Assembly: GCA_964537685.1 (NCBI GenBank) | Contig: CAZICM010000023.1 | Location: 1-64,000 of the forward strand | Reading direction: 5' to 3' | DNA length: 64,000 nucleotides | Origin: CAZICM01 sp964537685 | GTDB lineage: Bacteria; Myxococcota_A; Polyangia; Polyangiales; Polyangiaceae | Notes under the pieces: model-generated | The model's database searches: none | What the model was told of the DNA's origin: nothing | Seen by the model: the letters and a program-made list of their open reading frames with translations, nothing else | Shown here: positions 33,501 through 40,467 of the stretch, piece by piece | Numbering within the stretch: position 1 is the stretch's first letter | Layout of the letters: each line of letters opens with the position of its first letter | Translations under genes and position numbers: made by a program

Positions 33501-35071
33501 GCAAACGCGCGCCCCGTGTCCCCCCGGTTCGTCCACAGCCTCGCCCGCGCAATACCAACCTGAGCCGATCGATCGTCTTTGTACCGGTCCAGAGCCTCGG
33601 CTGCTTCTTCAAAATGACCGCGATCGAGCAAACGGTGAATGTCTTCGTACCCGCGCTGAGCCATCGTTTCTTCGTCCAAAATCCGATCAACATCCGACGC
33701 CGAAACGACAGGCTGCCCCGAAAGCTTGCTCACAATCTCACGGATGGTTCCCGGCCAAGCCTGGGCCTTCGCCACGATGTGAGCGATGACCGTATCGCTC
33801 AGCGATGGAACCGTGCGGCGCACGAGCTCATAAGCAACTTCAGGCGGAAGCGGCGGCACCTGAAACACTTCCAGCGTCGGCCCTCCAAGCGGAATCGAAG
33901 GATGTTCGGCCGAAGTCGCGAGCACTATTTTTCCGCCCTTCTCCCGCACATCCTGAAGTAACCGAATGCATTCGGAGCAAAGCTTTTCCGCGTCGTCGAT
34001 TAGCGCAATAACCCGATCGCTCCCCTCCGTAGCCAAAAGCTCCAGCGCGATAGCCTCCGCAGGGTTTTCGACCTCTGCCGCTTCGACCCAAAGCACAGCC
34101 TGCCCTTCAATCCCAAGAGACCAAGCGATGCGGCGCAGCAGCGTTGTACGCCCCGCTCCCCGGGGCCCCGTCACAACAATGCCCGACCCCGGCCTTAGAT
34201 GAGCGATCTGCTCAAGCAACTGGCCGGCCGGCGCCTCAAGCCCCAAGACCGGCCACACCACGGGCGTGAGCGCTCTTCCTTCGGAAGCATCTGCTAAGGG
34301 AGCGCGCCGCGACAGCCCGGATTCATCGCCCAAATGCGCCGCCCTCCGAAGCGCACTCGCAAGCTCATCCGCGCTTGGAAAACGCTCGCTCGGCGAAGCG
34401 GCTGTTGCTTTATGCACAACCGCCCACAAAGCCTCCCGCGTTGCCTCGTCCAACTGCTCTTCCACCGCCTTGAGCACATCGCTCAAGGCCACACCGAGCG
34501 CGAAGATCTCGGCCCGCACCGACAGCTCGGCCCCCTGAAATAGCTCGGGCGCTGCATACTTAGGCGTCAGCCCCGCAGGCTTCGCCAACACTTCTCCCCA
34601 AGCCGCGGCCAGCCCCAAATCTACGAGCGTTGCGTGGCCATCCTCACCAACCACAATATTGGCCGGCTTGATATCGCCATGCAGAAGCAGCGCGCGGTGC
34701 AGCAAAGTCAGCTTGTCGCTCGCCTCGGCAATCGCCCCGAGAAGCACACCCGCTCCGGCTCCCCTCGCGATGAGCTCGGCCAGGCTCGCCCCCTCCACAA
34801 GCTCGCGGACCATATATGCCCGCTCGCTTCCCGACAGCCTCCCAAAGCGAAACACACGCGGAAGCCCAAGCCCCTCCACACCGGAAAGCGCCACCGCCTC
34901 CCGGACAAGCGACTGAGCCTCCCGCTCATCGGCCCCCTCGGCGAGCACCTTCAGCGCGACTGTGCGGCCCGAGATCCGATCGCGGACAGACCACACTTCG
35001 CCTCCGCCCCCTTTTCCAAGCGGCGCGATGAGCTCATAGCGGGGCGGAAGAACAAAGCGGGCGGAGGACAA
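30527..35071 (-). CDS. Giant kinase-ATPase-TPR-GAF-sigma-54 activator fusion
   Basis: 1514-residue regulator. Domains in order: Ser/Thr kinase (about 10-235) with LGKGGGGEVW, VALKVL, HGDIKPANIV near 132 and VDLGLA near 150; P-loop signalling ATPase (about 270-460) with GPRGAGRTTLL near 302 and ALIDDAEKL; TPR-like helices (about 480-920); GAF (about 965-1130); coiled coil (1135-1180); sigma-54 AAA+ (about 1195-1430) with GESGTGKE, GAFTGA and FREDLYYRL; Fis-type HTH (AAQMVGLPRRTFYRRL). The kinase keeps the catalytic Lys and both Asp, but HRD is HGD (a non-RD kinase) and DFG is DLG. The first P-loop has Arg for Lys. Its stop overlaps the start of the 84-residue gene. It probably senses a ligand through GAF/TPR and activates sigma-54 promoters. 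Confidence 0.95.
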   Translation of the reverse strand: MSSARFVLPPRYELIAPLGKGGGGEVWSVRDRISGRTVALKVLAEGADEREAQSLVREAVALSGVEGLGLPRVFRFGRLSGSERAYMVRELVEGASLAELIARGAGAGVLLGAIAEASDKLTLLHRALLLHGDIKPANIVVGEDGHATLVDLGLAAAWGEVLAKPAGLTPKYAAPELFQGAELSVRAEIFALGVALSDVLKAVEEQLDEATREALWAVVHKATAASPSERFPSADELASALRRAAHLGDESGLSRRAPLADASEGRALTPVVWPVLGLEAPAGQLLEQIAHLRPGSGIVVTGPRGAGRTTLLRRIAWSLGIEGQAVLWVEAAEVENPAEAIALELLATEGSDRVIALIDDAEKLCSECIRLLQDVREKGGKIVLATSAEHPSIPLGGPTLEVFQVPPLPPEVAYELVRRTVPSLSDTVIAHIVAKAQAWPGTIREIVSKLSGQPVVSASDVDRILDEETMAQRGYEDIHRLLDRGHFEEAAEALDRYKDDRSAQVGIARARLWTNRGDTGRAFAELKKVEEEALRGGSLALAAAFLVYSSRAHLRAGDYAEAERNAAEVSERLGLIPLASAGEESDTVSLDIEAHERSFEALSPELKRLLSDATAMRGLAQSLAGRSKDAKLALQQAVRMAKKIGEPRILSVGLSSLAFVLQRENQLSEAKRAYEDALHAAEQAGDAGSVATIRLNLATIAKQQADLATASRHLEAAVDMGKRSGRVATLRQALLNLANLDLYLSRVARARVSLDALAEQKAELPPQLHAQLLALEAEYAAQTGDLEAAERLCEQCAHAYESIGRHADAAEAMLERILFAAARPNANGATLTAAVRKAEQSLSGTMAHKALYALAQGKAAAISGNENLAKDAYNEALEAARDSGPRDLIWRALEARAELYSHLGQSLKARRDREEALAVLEEIASRLPRDLREVFWNDPRRRTIRSSGLSELGAGTTVHINTVSEDRLARVLEINRAIAGEVDLPRLLEKVTDHAIALLHAERGSVILRSGYTARSTIAPAAASARAHQDLSVYASRDQSGNDPHASFSHSIAEKVIQSGEPIVTTNVNEDMRMREYVSVHRLMLQSIACVPIRARSGDVIGALYLETRMKAASGFAEELSTLLALSDQVAIAIETARLVGENERRARELELANNELLAARNKLEELLGHRTEQLAATKRDLKNARAVLRGHFGYEGLCGTSVAMRRVYALIDRIKDTDVPVLITGESGTGKEMVARAIHNAGPRARKPFVGINCGAIPEHLLESELFGHVRGAFTGADRERKGLLREATEGTILLDEIGEMPQKMQAGLLRVLQEKVVRPVGGNREEPVGTRIIAATHRDLSRMVADSLFREDLYYRLHVIEIRVPPLRERIEDIPILIDHFLRLFAARYNRDRRIVSRAALKKLMAYSWPGNVRQLENVLLNAWVLSDAPELDEFELPEPTARHPAAGRDRDRDEDSPRRPVQTSLDAHRADERERILEALTSCNWNRVKAAQMVGLPRRTFYRRLKEYGIQ

Positions 35072-35094
35072 TTGAACCTCGCTACACGGAGCGC

Positions 35095-36027
35095 CTACAG
35101 ACCGTACGCACCCGCAAACCCGAAAAAGAATCCGGAAATCGAAAAGCCCAAATCGGCGCGCAAGTGCAATTGCTTAATCGGCTTGAAGCGGAAGCTCAGT
35201 TGAGGAAGTCCGATCCAAGGGAAAATAAAGGGTTTTGACCCTCCATTTGCCCAGCTCACTTCTTCGTAAATCGTGTCCGTGCTCTGGTTGTAATAGTGGT
35301 CGTTGGACGCATCGCAATACGGCGCACCGCCCGGCGTCACGGGTGTTGCGACAGCGCCCGTGCATTTGCGCCATTGATCAGGATTGTCCGGATTGGCATT
35401 GGCTTCGTTGGGGTACACCTGAGCGCGGTAGAGGCCATCGAACACGCCCGCAATACCGATTCCGCCGCCCGCCATAAACGAAAAGCGCCCCGAAGGATCG
35501 GCCCACACTTCATAGAGAAGATCGATCGTCGCATACACCAGCTTCAGATCGCTCTTCACCGTCTCCCAAGCCTCTTCACCGTCCTTCTTCCCCTTGAACA
35601 AAAACTCGTCCATCGAATAGTCGGCGTAGGTCAGCGCGATATCGTATTCGACGCCGTTTTTACGTGAACTGAACTCAAGGCCGCCCATCGGCACATTCAC
35701 CGTACGGCCGCCGTCGGCGAAAATATTGAAGATGAACTTGGGAATAATCACGTCCCGAAAACGGGCGCCCACGAAGTAATACGTCTTCGATGGATCTTCC
35801 CGCGGATCCATCGGATCAGCACCGGATGGCGCACCTTCGCCGGTCTTCTCACCGGGCATTTTGTCCCCCATGCGCTTTTCATCCGACGCTTGTTTATCCG
35901 AGGCAATCAGATCATCGGCGCTCTTGTTGAATTCGTTGTCTTGACCTTGCGCGAAGGCCACAGAGGGCGCGGCGAGCAGACCCGCCGAGCACGCAAGCAT
36001 CAAGCACACGATCGTCGTCCGGGGCAT
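35095..36027 (-). CDS. Probable outer-membrane beta-barrel protein
   Basis: 310 residues with a clear signal peptide (VCLMLACSAGLLAAPSVAFA). A charged, probably disordered stretch of about 50 residues follows (KQASDEKRMGDKMPGEK). The remainder alternates amphipathic strands rich in aromatics and glycine: TYYFVGARFRDVIIPKFI, GVEYDIALTYADYSM, LVYATIDLLYEV, FSFMAGGGIGIAG, LPQLSFRFKPIKQLHLRAD. The C-terminus ends in GFFFGFAGAYGL, reminiscent of barrel-terminating strands, though the last residue is Leu rather than Phe. No family identified. It sits 23 bases upstream of the giant regulator on the same strand and may be co-transcribed with it. Confidence 0.75.
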   Translation of the reverse strand: MPRTTIVCLMLACSAGLLAAPSVAFAQGQDNEFNKSADDLIASDKQASDEKRMGDKMPGEKTGEGAPSGADPMDPREDPSKTYYFVGARFRDVIIPKFIFNIFADGGRTVNVPMGGLEFSSRKNGVEYDIALTYADYSMDEFLFKGKKDGEEAWETVKSDLKLVYATIDLLYEVWADPSGRFSFMAGGGIGIAGVFDGLYRAQVYPNEANANPDNPDQWRKCTGAVATPVTPGGAPYCDASNDHYYNQSTDTIYEEVSWANGGSKPFIFPWIGLPQLSFRFKPIKQLHLRADLGFSISGFFFGFAGAYGL

Positions 36028-36186
36028 TTAAATCACCTACAAGGAAAGAGGTTCACGCATACACGTCGGAGCTCCGATAACCGCGGATGACAGCGCGCTG
36101 CCGCCTTCCTCGAAGCAACCGCCGCACGAGGACTTTGGATTATTCACCAAAAACCCATCCGATGCGTACCATGGACGCAATCCGCA

Positions 36187-37233
36187 ATGATCCTGAACCA
36201 GACACGAGTCGAGCAGGCGGTAGATCTCGATGACCGTGGGGCGTTCATCAAAGAGCTTGTTCTCCTGCGTTTTCCATCAAGCTCCGGCGCCCAAATCCCG
36301 CTGGCCATGGTCCGCAAGCGAGCCGAATCGCAAAAGACGACCAAGGCCGCTGTATTGCTTATCCACGGTTACGGCCAGAACCGCTACGCATGGCACCTCC
36401 CCGCCCGAAGCATCTCCAACTTCCTGGCCCGGGCAGGCTTCGACGTGTTCAATCTCGACCTGCGGGGCCACGGCCGCTCCAGACATTTCGGCGCCCGAAG
36501 GCCAAGCCATGTGAGCGACTTCGCCCGCGAAGACATTCCCGCCGTTGTCGCTGAGATCCAGCGTATTTCCGGCCCCCGCCCCGTCTTTCTCATCGGCCAT
36601 TCCCTGGGCGGACTCATCAGCTACGGCGCAGCCACCGTCCTGGGTCCGCTCGCCGCGGGCGTCATCACCATCGGCAGCCCCTATCTCTTCACCCGCGGCT
36701 CATTGCCCCTCACCATCTTGGGCAAACTCATGCTGGCCATCGATCAAACCATGCCGCTTGGCCATGGCGCGCTCGCGCTCAAAGGCTGGGGAGAAGCCAT
36801 TCGCCTAGCGCGCGCCCTCGTGGAAAGCCCGCTCTTCCCCTTGCCCATCCGCGGCTTTTCTCCCCGTTCGATGGAGCCTTTTGTATTGGAGCAGCACATG
36901 GCGCTCGCCATGGACTACGGCAGCATCACCGTCCTGCGGAACATGTTCCTCGACGCCGCTATGTGGCGCCAATCCGGAGCGCGCCTAGGCGGACTTGCAG
37001 GCTTCGCCGAAAGCTTTGAAACCCTCGACGTCCCCATGCTCATCATCGCGGGCGAACACGACGACCTCGCCCCTCCCCTATCCGTCGCCCCGGCCTTTGA
37101 AAAAAGCCGTTCCGCCGACAAAACCTATCGCGTCTTCCCACAAGGCCATATCGACCTCCTGATGGGCAAAGACGCCCCCCGAACCATTTGGCCGCTGCTC
37201 AATGCATGGCTCAGCTCAAGAGCGCGCGCCTAA
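36187..37233 (+). CDS. Alpha/beta hydrolase
   Basis: 348-residue alpha/beta-hydrolase-fold enzyme without a signal peptide. The oxyanion motif is LLIHGYGQNRYAW, followed by LDLRGHGRS. The nucleophile elbow GHSLGG contains the catalytic Ser, the Asp is probably in IIAGEHDDLAPP, and the His is in FPQGHIDLL. The cap region between residues 180 and 270 is large. The overall pattern fits lipase/esterase or polyhydroxyalkanoate-type hydrolases, but the substrate cannot be named. It stands alone, divergent from the outer-membrane-like gene, with about 160 bp of unremarkable sequence between them. Confidence 0.9.
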   Translation: MILNQTRVEQAVDLDDRGAFIKELVLLRFPSSSGAQIPLAMVRKRAESQKTTKAAVLLIHGYGQNRYAWHLPARSISNFLARAGFDVFNLDLRGHGRSRHFGARRPSHVSDFAREDIPAVVAEIQRISGPRPVFLIGHSLGGLISYGAATVLGPLAAGVITIGSPYLFTRGSLPLTILGKLMLAIDQTMPLGHGALALKGWGEAIRLARALVESPLFPLPIRGFSPRSMEPFVLEQHMALAMDYGSITVLRNMFLDAAMWRQSGARLGGLAGFAESFETLDVPMLIIAGEHDDLAPPLSVAPAFEKSRSADKTYRVFPQGHIDLLMGKDAPRTIWPLLNAWLSSRARA

Positions 37234-37380
37234 GCCCGCAATATTCCAAAAGCGACCACCTCAATTTTTGTTCCATGCCGCTTGTGATCGATTGCGTTTC
37301 CATCGCAGCTTGCCGCGCATACGGCTATGATGCCGGCCGCTTTCAAGATCGATAAACAACGCAGTAAGAGGGACTGGACA

Positions 37381-39084
37381 ATGCAAAAGAAAAACACACA
37401 GGAGGGATTGGTTTCGGGCACGGTGAAGCCCGCCGCAGCGGTGCGCACCGGACTTCTTTTGGCTGCTATCGCCGGCATAGGGCTTACAACGCCGTCCTGC
37501 TCCTTCATTGTCGATAAAAATAGTCACCAATGCGAATCCAACGCGGATTGTGTCAGCGCGGGCCTCGGCACCACATGCACCGCTGAATTCATTTGCAAGT
37601 CGGACACCAGCGTCGGCGGCTGCACCAAAAACGCAGACTGCACCGCGGCCGATCCTCAAAGCATTTGCATCAAGAGCAGCAAAACCTGCCAAAAAGTGAC
37701 CTCCGCCGAATGCACGACCATCTATCCCGGCGACGCGGACTTCTCCCAGGACGACCCTCTGATTGTCGGCTCCATTTTCCCGACGACCGGCGACTACGCC
37801 CTCCTCGGCAAACCGCTTGAAAACGGCGTTAAACTCGCCCTTCGCGACTTCGATAAAAACACCAACGGCCTGCCTCCCATTGGAAGCGGCAACACCCGCC
37901 AATTCATTCTCATCGGATGCGACGACCAGTTGGACGACACCCGTGCCGTCGCCGCCGCCGATCACCTCGCCAACAAACTCAAACTCCCCGCCATCATCGG
38001 CGCGGCCTACAGCGGCACCACCATCAAGCTGATGAGCGAAATCGCCAAACCCGCGGGCACGCTGATGATTTCGCCCGGCGCCACCAGCGACGCCATCACC
38101 ACCCTTCCCGACGATGGCCTTCTTTGGCGCACCGCCCCGCCCGATTCCCTCCAAGCCAAGGCGCTCAAGGCATACAGCGTAGAAGTCGAAAACCGCGTCC
38201 GCACCAAACTGGGCCTCCAGCAGGGCGACAAAATCCGCGTCGCCATCGTATCCAACGACGACACCTACGGCATCGGCCTGGGCAACGCGCTTCAGGAAAG
38301 CTTGGTCTTCAACGGCGCGCCCGCCATCAACCAAACCACCGAATACAAGCGTTTTGAATACACATTTGAAGACGGCTCCTACGCCACGGCGGCCAACAAC
38401 GTCCTCACCCACAAGCCGCACATCGTCTTCTTCATCGGCTTCAACGAAGCCGCCTCCCCCATCATGACCTCCATCGAAAAGGACTGGGCCGAACCCACCT
38501 ACAAGCCGCAATACGTCTTCTCCGACGGCGCCCTCGTGCAAGAACTCGCAACGGCGGTCGGCGCCGATCCAACCCTCAACCAGCGCATCAGCGGCACGGT
38601 TCCCGGCACCGACAAACCTCTGTTCGGCCAATTCAAGACGGCTTACGCGACAGCCTTCCCCGACCTTGCGGTCGAAGGCGATCCAGGCACATTCGGAGCC
38701 GCCGGCGCTTACGACGCGGCCTATTTGGTCGCATTCGCCACAGCCACGATGAGCGGCAAGACCGAATCAGGAAAAAACCTGGCGGAAGGACTGAAGCGAA
38801 TGAGCGAAGGCACGGCGATCAAGGCGGGTAACGGCGCCGATATCACCAAGGCTTTCACCACTCTAAACGCGAGTGCCATGGGAACGATCAATTTCGAAGG
38901 CGCCTCCGGCGAACTCAACTTCGATCCGGCCACCGGCGAAGCTCCTTCCGATTATTTGATCTGGTGCGTATCCAATATCAGCAACAATATTAAAATCGGC
39001 GAATTGAGCGGCCAAATCTATCGATTCAGCACCGATAAAATTGAGGGCACACTCGATCCAATGAAGTGCCCCTTGAATCTCTAA
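37381..39084 (+). CDS. ABC-type (Peripla_BP_6-like) substrate-binding lipoprotein with Cys-rich N-terminus
   Basis: 567 residues from ATG 37381, which has GAGGGA seven bases upstream; an ATG at 37327 in frame is less likely. The signal region ends TTPSC. Residues 40-110 form a disulfide-type module with repeated C.xNADC units (CESNADCVSAGLGTTC, CTKNADCTAADPQSIC). The rest is a leucine/isoleucine/valine-type periplasmic binding fold: LIVGSIFPTTGDYALLGKPL, GVKLALRDFD, IIGAAYSGTTIKLMSEIAK, LMISPGATSDAIT and GTFGAAGAYDAAYLVAFA. No permease or ATPase gene is nearby, so it is an orphan binding protein and may serve in sensing rather than uptake. Confidence 0.85.
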   Translation: MQKKNTQEGLVSGTVKPAAAVRTGLLLAAIAGIGLTTPSCSFIVDKNSHQCESNADCVSAGLGTTCTAEFICKSDTSVGGCTKNADCTAADPQSICIKSSKTCQKVTSAECTTIYPGDADFSQDDPLIVGSIFPTTGDYALLGKPLENGVKLALRDFDKNTNGLPPIGSGNTRQFILIGCDDQLDDTRAVAAADHLANKLKLPAIIGAAYSGTTIKLMSEIAKPAGTLMISPGATSDAITTLPDDGLLWRTAPPDSLQAKALKAYSVEVENRVRTKLGLQQGDKIRVAIVSNDDTYGIGLGNALQESLVFNGAPAINQTTEYKRFEYTFEDGSYATAANNVLTHKPHIVFFIGFNEAASPIMTSIEKDWAEPTYKPQYVFSDGALVQELATAVGADPTLNQRISGTVPGTDKPLFGQFKTAYATAFPDLAVEGDPGTFGAAGAYDAAYLVAFATATMSGKTESGKNLAEGLKRMSEGTAIKAGNGADITKAFTTLNASAMGTINFEGASGELNFDPATGEAPSDYLIWCVSNISNNIKIGELSGQIYRFSTDKIEGTLDPMKCPLNL

Positions 39085-39112
39085 TTTTTCTTCAATTCAA
39101 TCAAAATTCTCT

Positions 39113-39165
39113 GAATTGGCGGGGCATGCTATCCACATGCAATGCGGAGACATGCCCTCCAATTC
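39113..39165. repeat. Inverted repeat, near-perfect 15-bp arms
   Basis: GAATTGGCGGGGCATG (39113-39128) pairs with CATGCCCTCCAATTC (39151-39165), with one mismatch or bulge and a 22-base loop. It starts 28 bases after the stop of the binding-protein gene. It may act as a transcript-end hairpin, although no U-tract follows. Confidence 0.6.
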
Positions 39166-39216
39166 AACTAAATTTGTTCAATAAATCCCCTGCGCACAAA
39201 AACGCCCAAAGAAAAA

Positions 39217-39242
39217 GCCGCGCCTCTTTCACGAAGCGCGGC
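39217..39242. terminator. Bidirectional terminator hairpin
   Basis: GCCGCGC (39217-39223) pairs with GCGCGGC (39236-39242), loop 12 bases. AAAAA precedes the stem and CTTTGAATTT follows it, so it can end transcription from either side between two converging genes. Confidence 0.65.
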
Positions 39243-39257
39243 CTTTGAATTTGGCTT

Positions 39258-39380
39258 AGAGGGTATTCTACAGGGCGTAACGAGCGCCTCAAGGCTAGGG
39301 AGCCCGACGGAGCCGTCATTGTACGGTGACGGAGGGCGACCGACGATTTGAGGCGCGCAGTAGCCCTGTAGGTGCCCTCT
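39258..39380. repeat. 123-nt nested inverted-repeat element (structured RNA or mobile palindromic repeat)
   Basis: Arms pair in strict order from outside in: AGAGGG (39258-39263) with CCCTCT (39375-39380); CTACAGGGC (39268-39276) with GCCCTGTAG (39363-39371); GCGCCTCAA (39284-39292) with TTGAGGCGC (39348-39356); GCCC (39302-39305) with GGGC (39334-39337); CCGTCA (39313-39318) with TGACGG (39327-39332). The transcript would fold into one long interrupted hairpin. It occupies exactly the gap up to the stop of the next gene, which ends at 39380. Too large and too internally looped for an ordinary terminator. No open reading frame. Confidence 0.8.
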
Positions 39381-40459
39381 TAAAAGGAGCCGAACACCGA
39401 CACCCCACCCGGATTCAACCCAATGCGCACCGTAGGCTTCTTCGCCTGCGTCTTGGGAGGCTCCCCAGAACCCGGAGGCGCCGCCTCATCCCCCGCAGGC
39501 TCCGACGCATCGGACGAGCCGCCCGCCACCGTCAAGTAAAGCGAAATCCCGCCCGCAACGACCGTGGCACCGAGCAAAATATCGCTCACCAACGCCAGCG
39601 TCCCCACCTTCGAAGCCGCCGCATCCAAATCGGGCTTTGTCTGACCAGGCCCCTCGCGCTTCTCTTTCAAGTCGTTGGCTGCCGCAAGCGCAAGCACACC
39701 CGTAATCAGCGTGCCCGCACCGGTCGCTCCCGTAATCGCCCAGCCCACCCAAGGAATGCTTCGGGGCGGCGGAGGAGGCGGAGCCGCGGATGCCGACGCC
39801 GTTGGAGGAGGAGGCGGAGGCGGCTCGGATGAAGTCGAAGCCGTCGGAGGAGCAACCACCGTCACCTTATCCTCGGCGAGCGTCAAAGGAAGCTTCAGCG
39901 AATCCGCACCCGCCACCTCCAGCACCTTCGTAATCGACTTAAAACCTTCCTTCGAAGCCCCGATCTTGTGACGCCCGGCGCTCACCACCAAAGGCTTTGC
40001 AAGCGGCGTTTTACCCACCGGAACATCATCCAGCGTAATCTCAACATCGGGCACATTCGTCGTCACCTCGATGTTCGCGATGCGCGCCCGAAGCTTATCG
40101 ATATCCCGCTGAACCTCTTCCTTGCGCTTCGCCTGAATCTGATCCTTGCCGTCGGACAGATACTTTTCGAAGGCATTCAGCGCATTCGCATAGTCTTGAA
40201 GCTGATAATATACCTGCCCAATATTATAGAGCACATTGTAATTGGGCGCGAGCTCGTAAGCCCTGCGAAACTCGATAAGCGCGGCCTGGAAGTCGCCCTC
40301 CTTGTAGAGCTCAAAGCCCTTGCGGAAACGGCTCGCAGCTTCCTCGCGCGCCTCCTTGGTGGGCTCAGCGCTTGAGGGCTGAGAACCGGCGGGCGGAGCG
40401 GCAAAAGCGATCCCGATTGCGGTGACAAATGCAAACAGTTGGCTTTTCTTGGCACGCAT
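39380..40459 (-). CDS. TPR-PEGA envelope protein
   Basis: 359 residues. A signal peptide (LFAFVTAIGIAFAAPPAGSQ) leads to a TPR pair (FRKGFELYKEGDFQAALIEF, YNVLYNIGQVYYQLQDYANA). A PEGA domain follows around residues 128-190 (VPDVEITLDDVPVGKTPLAK, AGRHKIGASKEGF), then a Pro-rich low-complexity linker. Two hydrophobic segments come next (IPWVGWAITGATGAGTLITG; TLALVSDILLGATVVAGGIS), then a short tail. This is a stock architecture of myxobacteria, usually paired with a PEGA kinase. The kinase lies immediately upstream (8-bp gap), which supports a functional pair. Probably an envelope-attached scaffold. The 123-nt inverted repeat begins at its stop codon. Confidence 0.88.
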   Translation of the reverse strand: MRAKKSQLFAFVTAIGIAFAAPPAGSQPSSAEPTKEAREEAASRFRKGFELYKEGDFQAALIEFRRAYELAPNYNVLYNIGQVYYQLQDYANALNAFEKYLSDGKDQIQAKRKEEVQRDIDKLRARIANIEVTTNVPDVEITLDDVPVGKTPLAKPLVVSAGRHKIGASKEGFKSITKVLEVAGADSLKLPLTLAEDKVTVVAPPTASTSSEPPPPPPPTASASAAPPPPPPRSIPWVGWAITGATGAGTLITGVLALAAANDLKEKREGPGQTKPDLDAAASKVGTLALVSDILLGATVVAGGISLYLTVAGGSSDASEPAGDEAAPPGSGEPPKTQAKKPTVRIGLNPGGVSVFGSF

Positions 40460-40467
40460 TGATCAGG

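Noticed and set aside
37261..38631. 456-codon reverse open frame rich in Gly, Val and Asp
   Set aside because: Antisense shadow of the binding-protein gene caused by GCC/GGC-rich codons; the forward frame has a lipobox and a known fold.
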